Assembly: GCA_007182875.1 (NCBI GenBank)
Contig: AP019514.1
Location: 2,542,001-2,606,000, forward strand
Reading direction: 5' to 3'
Length of the DNA stretch: 64,000 nucleotides
DNA from: Vreelandella sulfidaeris
Lineage (GTDB): Bacteria; Pseudomonadota; Gammaproteobacteria; Pseudomonadales; Halomonadaceae
Both the position numbers and the translations under genes were made by a program. Below the pieces are notes generated by a model. That model was not told the origin of the DNA. It did not search any database and was given only the letters and a program-made list of their open reading frames with translations. Shown piece by piece: positions 20,723-35,426 of the stretch (position 1 is its first letter; every line of letters begins with the position of its first letter).

Positions 20723-21747
20723 ATGGCTCGATGGGGAAACCTTGCTCTCACGCTCATTATGAGCTCCCTACTGTTTGGCTGTGACGGCAATCCCGCCGAG
20801 CAACAATGGCAGATGTATCATCAGCAAATCGCCACTGACCTTGAACAGGCAGACGTTGAGCGTGCTGACCCCATTAATATCGGTGATTTCCCTGAGCGCT
20901 CAGACCGGCTTATTGATATTCCTGAAACAAGGGATAGCATGTTGAATATTTACGCCTTGCGCGAATGCCAAATCACCTCGCTGATAGCGGCACGTAACAA
21001 CCAACTCGGGCGCGTAGCACCGCCTAGCCAGCAATGGTTATATGAGCGTGCACTATGGCAACGATTAAGTGACTGCTGGAATAGTGATGTTCCAGAACAA
21101 TTAAGCGATGAAAATCGTACCCGCCTGCAACAACTGACGGCGACTAAAACAGCACAGCTACCAGCGGTCAGTTGGAACGCTATTTTCGATTCCAGCGAGT
21201 GGGTTAAAAGCTTTTCGCGTGCAAGCAAGCCATTAACCAGTACCGATGAAACGGCTATTACGAGCCAACTTGAAGCCATCGATTACTTGCAACAAATGAC
21301 TGACCATCAGTTTGACTCCGAATGGCAGCAAGACTCTTCTACGCTCGAAAACCATTTAAAAACGCTGCAAGGACGACCCCTGACGGCCGAAATTTTGCGT
21401 GCGCTGTTACTCGCTAGTCAACGTTTAACGGAAGCTAATGCATTGTTGGCTCGACACTTGGCGCAACGAGGCGACGATGCCACCCTTGTTTGAGTGACTG
21501 GGAGAAACAGCCCCTTGAGCATTTATCAAACACGGCTAAGCAGTGGCTAACCGCCATTAATCGCTTAATTGACGCACAACAGGTAAAACCTGATGCCATC
21601 CAGCGCTATCAAGCACGCTGGCTGTCACTAAACAATAGCCATGCGCCCTGGGGGCAATTTCAGCAGGCACGCCTTGAGCATCAAGCGCTCCGAGCCCTTC
21701 CCTCCTTGCTCCGAGAATTAAAAACGGCAGAACCCTTAACCTTATGA
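20723..21747 (+). CDS. DUF3080 lipoprotein (one frameshift)
   Basis: Predicted outer-membrane or periplasmic lipoprotein: MARWGNLALTLIMSSLLFGC is a type II signal peptide with the lipobox LLFGC, so Cys20 would be lipidated. The mature part is helical and hydrophilic, with the family features ALRECQITSLIAARNNQLG and a conserved C-terminal half. The frame breaks at about 21488, where GTTTGAG needs one more T; then LVLSDWEKQPLEHLSNTA continues to the stop at 21747. Repaired length about 341, as in the family. Function unknown. Confidence 0.82.
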
Positions 21748-21845
21748 GCAACTTGTGCTATTGGTGAAAGAGAGAGGTGAGTAACGAGGCAGGCCATAAA
21801 TCTGCTTTGCCAATGTGATGACCACGCAGCACAAGGAGGGACACA

Positions 21846-22540
21846 ATGGGCGCATCCCTGTCACCCCGCTCTGCCCAGGTTATCGACCTGGATACCGTGC
21901 GTCAGCGTCAGCAGGCGCAAAAGTGCCTAGTCCGTTTAGCACCTGAGCTAGATGGCTTAGAAATGGTGTATCAACTCGCTGCGAGCCCAGGTGCCTATTA
22001 CGGCATGCCTATTTTGGCCTGGGGGTTAAGAGAGGGATGGTAGCGTCTTTGGTTTAGTACCATGGATGGAAACATTGGCAGCTTGTCACGACCTGGATAA
22101 CCAGGAGAACGGCTACTTTGTGGGATATCGCGATCCTGAAACTGAAGAAATTTTGATGCACCACCGGATCACAAATTTCATGAGCTCGTCGCGGCGGCTG
22201 AATACTTTGATTATGAGGCCTCTGGCGAGGTTACCCTCATTCAACAAATTCCCGACACCCTAGGTACTCATGCGTTGTGCATGAACCATCCTAATTCACC
22301 CTGGCATATGAAACCCGTTTATGGCTGGCGTCTCTATAGTGACGGTAGTCTAGATGCCCTGCTTGCCGACGAGCAAAAGCTACAATGACGCCAATTTTGC
22401 TAGGCGACAAATGTCTTTACAGCGCCCACACCCGCCATCAAACCGTTTACTTTTTCCAACGTCATATCGCTAATCGTATATTGGAAGAAGACCCCGTGAC
22501 GTTGGATGCGTTAGCCATGATGGTAGTGGCGACTGATTAA
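21846..22540 (+). CDS. Conserved hypothetical protein (frameshifted)
   Basis: The ATG at 21846 follows AAGGAGG. Fragments in order: MGASLSPRSAQVIDLDTVRQ and APELDGLEMVYQLAASPGA, GLVPWMETLAACHDLDNQ with NGYFVGYRDPETEEI, HELVAAAEYFDYEASGEVTL with YGWRLYSDGSLDALLADEQK, and finally TPILLGDKCLYSAHTRHQTV with YFFQRHIANRILEEDP to a stop at 22538-22540. Breaks lie near 22030, 22165 and 22384. At the last, one more A turns an apparent ATGA overlap into continuous sequence; otherwise 22385-22540 would be a separate 51-residue gene. Repaired length about 231. Similar proteins occur in pseudomonads, but I do not know a function. Confidence 0.6.
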
Positions 22541-22700
22541 GGACTCTTAACCGCTCTATTACGACAGACGAGGCCAATTCAGAACCAAATGATTTGGTCC
22601 TCGATAGGGTTTCATTGCTTTACATTACTGGGCATTTTATTTGAAGGCTCTTGTGCCGAGAGTCATAGAGCCTTGGTTCAAAAAACCTTGGTTCAAAACA
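22541..22700. other. Intergenic region with hairpins
   Basis: ACCAAAT-G-ATTTGGT (22584-22598) is a perfect inverted repeat flanked by CGAGG and CCTCG. AAGGCTCT...AGAGCCTT forms a second hairpin near 22643-22673. CCTTGGTTCAAAA is repeated in tandem near 22671-22698. The hairpins lie between convergent genes and probably end transcription from either side. Confidence 0.4.
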
Positions 22701-22954
22701 TTAGGCTAAACGGATAAAGTAGAGGTAGTTACCCGACGAGGCGATGTCCTGCTCAAGCAATTCATGCCCTAAAACTGACAAAACTTCGGCACATCACGCG
22801 TGGTGGCTGGGTCGGTAGCAATCACCTTAAGTACTTGACCCGACGCCATGTCGCGAACTTTGTTATGCATCAGCATAATCGGCTCAGGACAGTACAGCCC
22901 CGTGGTATCTAATACCGCATCGTAGCAGGGTAATGTACCCGTATTATCAGCCAT
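22701..22954 (-). CDS. tusA: TusA-type sulfur carrier protein (one frameshift)
   Basis: Small sulfurtransferase that passes persulfide sulfur to the TusBCD relay for tRNA 2-thiouridine in E. coli. Visible: [20 protein letters not shown], with the active-site cysteine in the C-P-E-P motif, and [19 protein letters not shown] missing T at about 22772 creates an early stop; the repaired end is [19 protein letters not shown], giving about 84 residues, the normal size. The ATG at 22954 has GAGGG upstream. Divergent from the ABM gene. Confidence 0.88.
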
Positions 22955-22985
22955 TAATATCCCTCGATGTAGGGAAGTAGAACGT

Positions 22986-23273
22986 ATGATTAAAGTTATC
23001 ATCGAACGGCGAATTATGCCCGGTCTTGAAGAAGAATTTGAGCAAGCAGCGCGGGAAGCTATGCGTGTCTCCTTAGGCATAAGAGGTTTCATCGGTGGGG
23101 AAACGCTTGTTGAACTGGGTCATACCGATCGCCGACTGATGATTACTAAATGGCGTGACATCCGCGCCTGGAAAGAGTGGCATTCAAGCGAAGCGCGGGC
23201 GATGGCCATGCAGCGTATTTTACCGCTGTTAACCGAAGATGAAACCATCCGCATCTACGAGCCCGGCTATTAA
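22986..23273 (+). CDS. Antibiotic biosynthesis monooxygenase (ABM) domain protein
   Basis: 95-residue intact protein with a single ABM ferredoxin-like fold: [29 protein letters not shown] and [17 protein letters not shown]. Family members include quinol monooxygenases and heme-degrading enzymes, usually dimeric. Without the heme ligand pattern of IsdG I would not name a substrate. Divergent from tusA with a 31-base gap. Confidence 0.85.
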   Translation: MIKVIIERRIMPGLEEEFEQAAREAMRVSLGIRGFIGGETLVELGHTDRRLMITKWRDIRAWKEWHSSEARAMAMQRILPLLTEDETIRIYEPGY

Positions 23274-23292
23274 ACCACCGTTATCGAATCTA

Positions 23293-24365
23293 TCAATCTT
23301 TAATCCTGACGTGCACCGTTACCTCTTCACGGTCATGATAGAGGTGGCGGCATGATACATTAGCCTGCACTCCTGCTTTCGCCAGTGTCTCATCCAGTGC
23401 AGTTAAACAGCGTGTTACTTCATCCCAGCGCTTCTTCATGGGCAATTTGAGGTTAAAAATCGCCTCTTTGCACCATTTACGCACTAGCCAGCGCTCTACC
23501 ATCGCCAGCACTCGTACTGGCTTATCAACAATATCGCAGACTAGCCAGTCCAACCGTTGCGGCGGTTCCCAGGTAAACCCGTCCTCTTTCAGGTGGTCTA
23601 TCTGCCCTGTCTTCATCAACGGCGTATCCATAGGACCATTATCAATGGCATACACGTACATGCCTCGCTGAACCAGCTGCCATGTCCAACCGCCTGGGGC
23701 AGCGCCTAAATCAGCTGCCTGCATATGCGGCGCAAGCCGTAAGTCCCACTCCCTCGCGGGGGAATAAACTCATGCCATGCTTCTTCCAACTTGAGCGTTG
23801 AGCGACTAGGAGCACGGGAAGGAAAGCGCAATCGACGAATACCATTAACCAGCTCACTACGATTGCCTGGAAAGCTCATCGCCAACTGAACTTGATCACC
23901 ATCAGTCCAGAAAATATGTAATCGCCTGCCCCCGCACTCCGCTTCAGCGCACCACGTTTTTTTCAGCATGCTTGCCAACGGCCTTGTCAGCGCTTTAATC
24001 AGCCCGGCTAAGGCTTTTCCATCGTTGGTATCCGGCGTTTCGTGCCAAATCTCTTCAAAGCTCCAGCGGCTAGCTTTCACTTGTTCCAAAATGGCGGTAA
24101 GACGATCGTCACGAGAAAGAGTGAGTGCAGGCAAAGCCGCTAAGCTCTGGCGCGCGAAAATAAGCGTTTTAAACGCTGCCTGACGGTGTAAATCATTCAC
24201 CGCTTCGCCATCGACACGCGTTAAGCTTACCCACCCTTCCCCATGAGTTGATTCACAGGCGATGCCCTGTAATGCGGCGTGATGCTGTAGCTCTGCCAGT
24301 GCATCACTCTCAAACCCAGGACGGCAGTAAACTAACCATGACGTAGGTACCGTTTCACTCACCAC
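23293..24365 (-). CDS. rlmM: RlmM, 23S rRNA C2498 ribose 2'-O-methyltransferase (one frameshift)
   Basis: About 357 residues. The N-terminal THUMP-like domain starts SWLVYCRPGFESDALAEL. The C-terminal Rossmann methyltransferase has the SAM motif AADLGAAPGGWTWQL, then YAIDNGPMD, LVCDIVDKPVRV and NLKLPMKKRW with the catalytic lysines. The frame breaks at about 23745: the sequence FIPPREWDLRLAPHMQAADL spans the two fragments. The gene sits next to the rRNA operon encoding its substrate, which may be chance. Confidence 0.94.
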
Positions 24366-24459
24366 TTCACCTCGATTCCGCCCATCACAAACGGTGAGGG
24401 CTGCCTAATTAATTGGGGCGCATCATAGCATTTATCCACTATTATTTTCTTCCAGCCAA

Positions 24460-24488
24460 CAAAAAACCCAGCCGGGTGGCTGGGTTTT
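24460..24488 (-). terminator. Terminator of the rRNA operon
   Basis: AACCCAGCC-GGGT-GGCTGGGTT forms a nine-base stem. Read leftward it is followed by six T, directly after the 5S gene. Confidence 0.9.
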
Positions 24489-24501
24489 CTGCGGTATAAG
24501 T

Positions 24502-24618
24502 GCCTGACGATGACCTACTCTCGCATGGGGAGACCCCACACTACCATCGGCGCTAAGCGGTTTCACTGCTGAGTTCGGCAAGGGATCAGGTGGTTCACGC
24601 TCGCTATGGTCGTCAGGC
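24502..24618 (-). rRNA. rrf: 5S ribosomal RNA
   Basis: On the minus strand the sequence begins GCCTGACGACCATAGCG, contains the conserved CCGAACTCAG loop and AGAGTAGG, and ends complementary to its start (CGTCAGGC). About 117 bases. Confidence 0.95.
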
Positions 24619-24734
24619 GTAACTGGCTATGTATATCATGCTGGTATTGCTAAATTGCGATCGTCTCATTGCCTGCCGCCTGCCGCCTGCTCGTCTGAGT
24701 CAGGCCACACGCTGCGTATCCGGTGTTTCATGTG

Positions 24735-27688
<2,954 letters not shown>

Positions 27689-27771
27689 TTTCATTTTGCC
27701 GGATACGCTTGAGACGTATCACAATTTAAGAAGCACTTCCTAAGAAGTGTTCTTGTCAGCATGATATACAT

Positions 27772-27782
27772 TGTTAAAGAGC
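27772..27782 (-). promoter_or_regulatory. boxA antitermination site in the spacer
   Basis: GCTCTTTAACA on the minus strand matches the rRNA boxA, the NusB/NusE recognition site, placed before 23S as usual. Confidence 0.85.
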
Positions 27783-27850
27783 GACTGCTAGAAGCAGTGA
27801 TAAGGCAACGCTCTAGGCGTGTGGCTTATCACTGCTCATCAACAGCTATC

Positions 27851-29627
<1,777 letters not shown>

Positions 29628-29630
29628 AAT

Positions 29631-29642
29631 TGTTAAAGAGCT
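29631..29642 (-). promoter_or_regulatory. boxA in the 16S leader
   Basis: AGCTCTTTAACA on the minus strand, between the promoter and 16S, as in other gammaproteobacterial rRNA operons. Confidence 0.85.
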
Positions 29643-29712
29643 GTTTCGCTGCGGTAACTAACTAAGCTACCCGGCTAGCCGTTGACTTGGCTTGCCTCAG
29701 CGAGGAAGGCGT

Positions 29713-29740
29713 ATTCTACACATTTCCTGGCGGTTGTCAA
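29713..29740 (-). promoter_or_regulatory. rRNA operon promoter
   Basis: Minus strand: TTGACA (29740-29735), a 16-base spacer, TAGAAT (29718-29713). A perfect -35 and a strong -10 lie about 290 bases upstream of 16S, with a CG-rich segment after the -10. Confidence 0.85.
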
Positions 29741-29906
29741 TGTGCGATTTTTGTCATCTCTACAACTCTGACACGAAATCGCTAACTATCTGACAAACCG
29801 AAGGTTTTCACCTTCATTCACCGCTGGTAACGCTTGGCGTCCCCGGCAGCGGATGCGTACTCTAAAGCCTGAATACCAATATAGCAAGCAAAATAAGTAT
29901 AGACGA

Positions 29907-29940
29907 TAAAAAAGCGGCAGGAGGTTTCCCTTCTGCCGCA
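29907..29940 (-). terminator. Terminator of the large acyl-CoA dehydrogenase gene
   Basis: GCGGCAG (29914-29920) pairs with CTGCCGC (29933-29939), extended by inner pairs. Read leftward the stem is followed by TTTTTT. It lies about 70 bases after the stop codon. Confidence 0.88.
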
Positions 29941-30008
29941 AACCACCGATCAGAACGCCTGATCAGAGAGTGCTTCTTAGTGGCGTCTTACCACCCCAAA
30001 ACCAATAT

Positions 30009-31815
30009 TCAAATTTCAAAACCTAAACCAAAGTCTTCGCTGGAGATGGCCATTAGGCTGGAAGCGCCTGACTGAATCATCTGTGCATGAGCTTTGGTGC
30101 GTGGCAATAGTCGCTGGTAATAGAAGCGAGCCGTATTCAACTTGGCGGCATAAAAAGCTTTATCGTCACCTTCTAGAGATACAGACGCATGCTTGGCCGC
30201 GCGAGCAAATAGGTACGCCAGGGTGACGTAGCCTGAGTACATAAGGTAATCAACGCTCGCCGCACCTACTTCCTCGCGGTCTTGCATCGCCTTCATGCCC
30301 ACACCCATAGTCAGCTCACCCCACTCTGCATTTAGCTTGGAAAGCGGCACAACAAACTCTTTAAGCGCGGGATTATCAGCTTCAGCTTTACAGAACTTAT
30401 GAATCTCCTTGGTAAACACTTTCAGAGTTTCGCCCTGACTCATGAGCACTTTACGGCCCAGTAGGTCGAGCGCCTGAATGCCGGTGGTGCCTTCATATAA
30501 GCGGGTAATACGCGCATCGCGCACCAACTGCTCCATGCCCCACTCTTTTATAAAGCCGTGGCCGCCATAAATCTGCACCCCTTCATTAGTGCTCTCAAAA
30601 CCGACTTCGGTCAGAAAGGCTTTAACAATGGGCGTTAGCAGACCGAGCAGGGTTTCAGCGTGATCTCGCTCTTCACCTGGCTGCCCATGCTCAACAAGGT
30701 CAAGCATTTGGGCGGTGTAAAGCACCAGCATGCGCCCACCTTCGGCAAAGGCTTTCTGAGTCAGCAGCATACGACGGACATCGGGATGGACGATGATAGG
30801 ATCGGCAGGTTTATCGGGCGCCTGCTTGCCCGACAACCCACGCATCTGTAAACGATCGCGCGCGTAGCTCAGCGAGTTCTGGAAACTGGCTTCAATCAAA
30901 CCCAGCCCTTGAATACCCACGCCCAGGCGGGCAGCGTTCATCATAGTGAACATGCATGCCAGGCCCTTATTCGGCGGCCCGACCAGATAACCGGTGGCAC
31001 CATCGAAATTCATTACACAGGTGGCGTTACCATGGATCCCCATTTTGTGCTCAAGCGAACCACAGCTAACGGCATTGCGCTCGCCAACATTGCCTTGAGC
31101 ATCAGGCAAGAACTTGGGCACCACAAACAGAGAAATGCCTTTAGAGCCTTCCGGCGCGTCAGGCAGCTTGGCCAGCACCAGGTGAATAATATTCTCGGCC
31201 AGATCGTGCTCACCGGCGGAAATAAAAATCTTGGTGCCGGTAATTGCATAGGCGTCGCCATCAGCAGGCACAGCCCGCGTCTTGATCAAACCAAGGTCAG
31301 TACCGCAGTGCGGCTCGGTCAGGCACATGGTGCCCGTCCAGACACCTTCAACCAGCTTGGTAAGATAGGTCGACTTCTGCTCATCGGTACCATGATGCTT
31401 AAGTGCATCGGCTGCACCGTGTGATAAGCCCGGATACATTCCCCACGCGAGGTTAGTGGCACAGATCATTTCCGAGAGTAGCATCGCTAGCGAAGGTGGC
31501 AGCCCCTGCCCGCCATGCTCAGGGTCGGCTGCCAGACTCGGCCAGCCACCTTCTACGTACTGCTGGTAAGCTTCTTTAAAACCATTAGGCGCTTTAACTT
31601 CGCCCCCCTTCTAGTAGGCAACCCTCTTCATCGCCACTTTGATTGATGGGAAGTAGTACGTCACGGGCAAAGCGGGCCCCCTCTTCCAAAATGGCGCTGA
31701 CGACATCAGGCGATGCTTCGTCACCGCTTGGCAGGCGCGCATAGTGGGTGGGGTAATCAAGCATTTCGTCCATGACGAAACGCATATCGCGCAGAGGGGC
31801 CTGATAACTGGGCAT
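30009..31815 (-). CDS. Large acyl-CoA dehydrogenase with C-terminal extension (one frameshift)
   Basis: FAD-dependent acyl-CoA dehydrogenase of about 601 residues, the class with an extra C-terminal domain that includes pseudomonad fatty-acid dehydrogenases and the DmdC enzymes. The start MPSYQAPLRDMRFVMDEML at 31815 has AGGAGA. Motifs: GTMCLTEPHCGTDLGLIKT, YAITGTKIFISAGEHD, IYGGHGFIKEWGMEQLVRD and the catalytic glutamate in RLYEGTTGIQALDLLGRK. The single break is in the six-C run at about 31606-31611. A near-perfect PsrA-like palindrome lies 60-77 bases upstream and a clear terminator downstream, so it appears to be a monocistronic gene controlled by fatty acids. Confidence 0.92.
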
Positions 31816-31874
31816 CGCATGTCTCCTAAAACGGGGGGATTGAAAGCCTAATGAATGATTCTGACCAAACGGCA

Positions 31875-31892
31875 TTCAAACACATGTTTGAA
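31875..31892. promoter_or_regulatory. PsrA-type operator
   Basis: TTCAAACA-CA-TGTTTGAA is an 18-base palindrome with perfect eight-base arms. It contains CAAAC-ACAT-GTTTG, an exact match to the PsrA consensus, upstream of the acyl-CoA dehydrogenase. Confidence 0.85.
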
Positions 31893-32019
31893 AACTAGCG
31901 TGGGCGCCCTGCAGAGTCAAGCGACTGTTTGAATTTACTCTCTTAAACCACTACAACTTTAGTCGTTCAGTCTCTTAACATTAGGATCTTCATGTCCCTT
32001 GCCTTTGAGCACTCGACAC

Positions 32020-32051
32020 AAAAAAACTCGCCAGCCAAAAGCTGACGAGTC
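32020..32051 (-). terminator. Terminator downstream of the SDR gene
   Basis: ACTCGCCAGC (32026-32035) pairs with GCTGACGAGT (32041-32050) around a five-base loop. Read leftward it is followed by a seven-T run. Confidence 0.9.
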
Positions 32052-32076
32052 ATTTTAGAACCGTTACTCGAAAGGA

Positions 32077-32842
32077 TTACTGCATCCGAATACCGCCGTC
32101 TAGGCGAATCACTTCACCATTGAGCATGGCATTGGTGATGATCTGCTCCGCTAGTTGTGCAAACTCATCCGGTCGACCCAACCGTTTAGGGAAGGGCACT
32201 GCAGCCGCTAAGGCCTGAGCAGCCTCATCAGGGATCTCGCTCATCATTGGCGTTTCAAACACACCAGGCGCAATCGCCATGACTCGAATAGCATGCCTTG
32301 AAAGCTCGCGCGCAGCGGGAAGGCTCATACCGACAACACCGGCTTTAGAGGCACTATACGCGCACTGCCCTACCTGCCCATCAAAAGCAGCAATAGATGC
32401 GGTATTAATGATCACCCCGCGCTCACCACTCTCTGTGGGGTTATTTTTAGCCATCGCCGCTGCCGCCAGGCGCATAACGTTAAAGGTACCGACCAGATTG
32501 ATATTGATCGTTTTCGCATAGCTTTCTAAGTCAGCCGGGTTACCCTCGCGATCAACCAGCTTCGCCACGCTAACCACGCCCGCACAATGCACTACGCCTG
32601 AAAGGCCGCGCTCACCACCCAACGCTACCGCCGCATCGATCGCCTGCTGCATTTGCTCAGCAGAGGTGATATCTGCCATAAAGGCACGCGCATTTACCCC
32701 CAACTGTTGTGCATGACTGTTGACGCTATCGTTCAGGTCGCATAACACCACACGCGCGCCAGCGGCGACTAACCGCTCGGCGGTTGCTGCACCAACCCTG
32801 AGGCGGCACCGGTAATTAAAAAGTACTGTCCTTAACCTGCAT
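32077..32842 (-). CDS. Short-chain dehydrogenase, 3-hydroxyacyl-CoA dehydrogenase type (one frameshift)
   Basis: SDR of about 255 residues, most like type 2 (HSD17B10-like) 3-hydroxyacyl-CoA dehydrogenases. The start MQVKD at 32842 is followed by a frame slip at about 32820 and again near 32795, after which [11 protein letters not shown] and [17 protein letters not shown] appear. Catalytic elements: [20 protein letters not shown] with Ser and the YxxxK of YSASK, and [10 protein letters not shown]. It ends [13 protein letters not shown]. It follows the acyl-CoA synthetase by 26 bases and ends at a strong terminator, so the two form an operon for beta-oxidation-like steps. Confidence 0.88.
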
Positions 32843-32868
32843 AACCGTATTCCCTATGGTCGTTGTAT

Positions 32869-34540
32869 TTATTCGCCAGTCTTAGCATCTTCCGCCGCCT
32901 GGGCACGCAATTTAAAACGCTGAATTTTGCCGCTTGGGGTTTTGGGCAGTTCATCAACAAACTCAATAATGCGAGGAAACGCGTGCGTGGAGAGCCGCTC
33001 GCGGACACGCTTGCGGATCTCTTCAGCCAACTCATCGCTGGCCTCAAAGCCTTCGCGCAGCACAACATACGATTTAATGACTTCACCCCGAATTTCATCG
33101 GGCTGCCCTACTGCTGCTGACTCTGCGACGGCAGGGTGCGTCATTACACTGTTCTCGACATCCGTTGGCCCAACCCGATAACCCGCCGTGGTAATAATAT
33201 CGTCGTCACGTCCCGCAAATTGGAAGGTGCCATCTTCGTTGCGTATAACCACGTCACCCGTGAGGTAATAACCTTCCACAAACGGATTCTTCTCTTGCCA
33301 GGTATAACCCTGAAAAAAATGCGCGGGGGAGTTCTTGATATCCACGGCGAGCACGCCAGGCTCTCCGGCAGGCAGCTCATGATACTCTGCATCCAAAATC
33401 GCCAAGCGATAACCCGGCATCGGCACACCCATCGCACCCACATGCTTAAGGTGATCAAGAGAATGATGGTTGTTACAGGTCATTCCGGTTTCGGTTTGGC
33501 CGTAGTGGTCCATGACCGGGCAACCCAGCGACCTCTCCACCCAGGTGACCACTTCAGTATTCAAAGGCTCACCTGCCGAGCTGGCTGCACGCAGCTCTAG
33601 CGTTTCATAGGCGTCATCGAACAGGCCCGATGCTTTCATCAGGCGATATGCGGTCGGGGCGGCGGCAAAATTGGTAATGTGGTGACGTTTCATAAACGCC
33701 AGCGCTCCTTCGGCACTAAACCCTGCTTCGCAGAAATGAGTTGTCACACCCAACAGCAATGGGCCTGCGATGGCATAGTAAAGACCATAGGCCCAGCCAG
33801 GATCGGCCATGTTCCAGAAGCGGTCATCGTCACGTAGGTCAATGGCGAGTTCCATATAGATTGCAAAAGCGGTCATCCCCGCCAGTGGAACAGCAACGCC
33901 TTTCGGCTTGCCCACGGTACCCGAAGTGAACATTTGCAAGAACGGTTCTTCGGGTGAGAGTCGCGGCGGCTTATCGCTCATTGACGTATGCGTCAACGAC
34001 GCTTGCCAATCATGGTCATCCGCGTGCTCTCTGGTTGCGCCGCCTACTGCCAATACTGGCGGGCATTGGCTGAGGCCATCGAATTTATAGCGATTGGCGT
34101 GATCGGTGATCACTAGTTTAGTGCCCGCACGTCCGAGCCGATAATCGACGGCATCGGGCCCAAATGCGGTAAACAGAGGCTGGTAAACCGCGCCAATCCG
34201 CCATGTCGCCAGCACCGCAATTAATAATTGTGGTGACCGCGGTAGCATGCAAGCAATGCGGTCGCCTTTGCCTAGCCCTTGGGCTTGAAACCACCCCGCC
34301 AACTTAGCGCTGTACTCGTCTAACTCGGCGTAGGTCAAGGTATGGATGGCCCCTTGGGTATCCTCTTGAACCAGCGCTAGCACATCGCCACGCCCGGCTC
34401 GCACATGGCGACCACAGCAGGCTTCATAAGCATTAAGCAAGCCGTCCCGATGATCATCCAGGCGGGCAATGACATTATCAATGGAGAAGGTATCTAGGTA
34501 ATTCTGGTAGTCGGGTAAGGGATTGTGGTGTCGCTGTCAT
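32869..34540 (-). CDS. Acyl-CoA synthetase, ACSM/acetyl-CoA synthetase-like (one frameshift)
   Basis: AMP-forming CoA ligase of about 556 residues. The ATG at 34540 gives MTATP, then a one-base slip at about 34522 leads to DYQNYLDTFSIDNVIARLDD and the main frame. Motifs: QMFTSGTVGKPKGVAVPLAG (nucleotide loop), DPGWAYGLYYAIAGPLLLG, VMDHYGQTETGM, YYLTGDV, and AGYRVGPTDVENSVMTHPAV with PSGKIQRFKLR (catalytic lysine). The pattern is closest to medium-chain acyl-CoA or short-chain synthetases rather than FadD. It is upstream of the SDR gene, and a TetR gene on the same strand lies further upstream with a palindrome in between. Confidence 0.9.
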
Positions 34541-34612
34541 GGTGGCTCTCTTATGTAGTTGGTAATGAGCACAGAGTAAAAGGGCAGCTACGTATTCCGT
34601 CGTTATAATTAT

Positions 34613-34628
34613 CCGTTGACGTTAACGG
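34613..34628. promoter_or_regulatory. Candidate operator upstream of the acyl-CoA synthetase
   Basis: CCGTTGACGTTAACGG is a palindrome with seven of eight base pairs matched, located between the synthetase start and the TetR gene. It is a plausible binding site for that regulator. Confidence 0.5.
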
Positions 34629-34730
34629 AAGCCTTAAGTTAAAAACAACGCTAAAAGTAATCGTCGCAGAGAGCAAGCACTCTTCTAAAATGTAAGGTTA
34701 GACGTTGGTCGAGGCGTCGTCAGCAAAACC

Positions 34731-35309
34731 TCAAGTCGAGGCAGGCATGATCATAGCGACAAGCTCATCAGCAAGGTCATCAGGTGAGCGGGGGCCATTG
34801 GGGTCGTACCAGCGCACTGTCCAGTTCAATGCGCCAAGCACAAAGCGGGATACAAGAAATCGATCACCACGGATGAGGCCTGCCTCAAGCGCATCATCAA
34901 TGACGGTAACCCAGAGCGCCTCGTAGGCATCGCGTAAATGGCTAAGATGGGCACGCGCCTCTGGGTCAAGACGACGCCACTCAAAAAGCGCCACAACGTG
35001 CGCATTACGGTCAGTGAAGAGGGTTTCGAGATGAGCACGGGCCATGGTGCGCAGACGTATTTCAGGATCGGCGGCGCACTCATCCAAGGCTTTGCGGGCA
35101 ATTATCAACGCATTTTGAGTGCCCTCTTCGATGACCGCTGCGAGGATTTCCTGTTTATCTTTAAAATGATGAAACAAGCTACCGGATTTAATACCCATTT
35201 CCTGCGCCAGCATTCGCACGGTGGTACGGTCAAAGCCCTCTTGGACGAATAGCTGAGCGGCCAGACGCGTCAATTCCTTGCGGCGAGGGGATGCATTCAT
35301 TACATTCAT
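34731..35309 (-). CDS. TetR/AcrR-family transcriptional regulator
   Basis: One-component repressor of about 192 residues with an intact frame. The N-terminal helix-turn-helix is RRKELTRLAAQLFVQEGFDR and MLAQEMGIKSGSLFHHFKDK. The C-terminal ligand-binding part runs from AVIEEGTQNALIIARKA to DDLADELVAMI. The in-frame ORF extends to 35384, but the ATG at 35309 (MNVMNASPRRKE) or 35300 is more in line with the family. Divergent from the thiolase and upstream of the synthetase-SDR pair. It most likely represses these genes, and an acyl-CoA is the probable ligand; this is context-based. Confidence 0.87.
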   Translation of the reverse strand: MNVMNASPRRKELTRLAAQLFVQEGFDRTTVRMLAQEMGIKSGSLFHHFKDKQEILAAVIEEGTQNALIIARKALDECAADPEIRLRTMARAHLETLFTDRNAHVVALFEWRRLDPEARAHLSHLRDAYEALWVTVIDDALEAGLIRGDRFLVSRFVLGALNWTVRWYDPNGPRSPDDLADELVAMIMPAST

Positions 35310-35426
35310 GTCATTTACACTAGCGCTTGCTTGGTTACCTTTGAGAAAACCACAGCACCGCTTACGGGTCAACGTATCACCCACTACACACTATGATAAT
35401 CACAATAAATTTGAAGGAGATGAGTC

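Noticed and set aside
22385..22540. A separate 51-residue gene starting in an ATGA overlap
   Set aside because: Restoring one A makes it the natural C-terminal part of the preceding protein; kept as one gene.
31816..31875. Upstream start of the large acyl-CoA dehydrogenase at 31875
   Set aside because: It overlaps the PsrA-like operator and lacks a ribosome site, whereas 31815 has AGGAGA.
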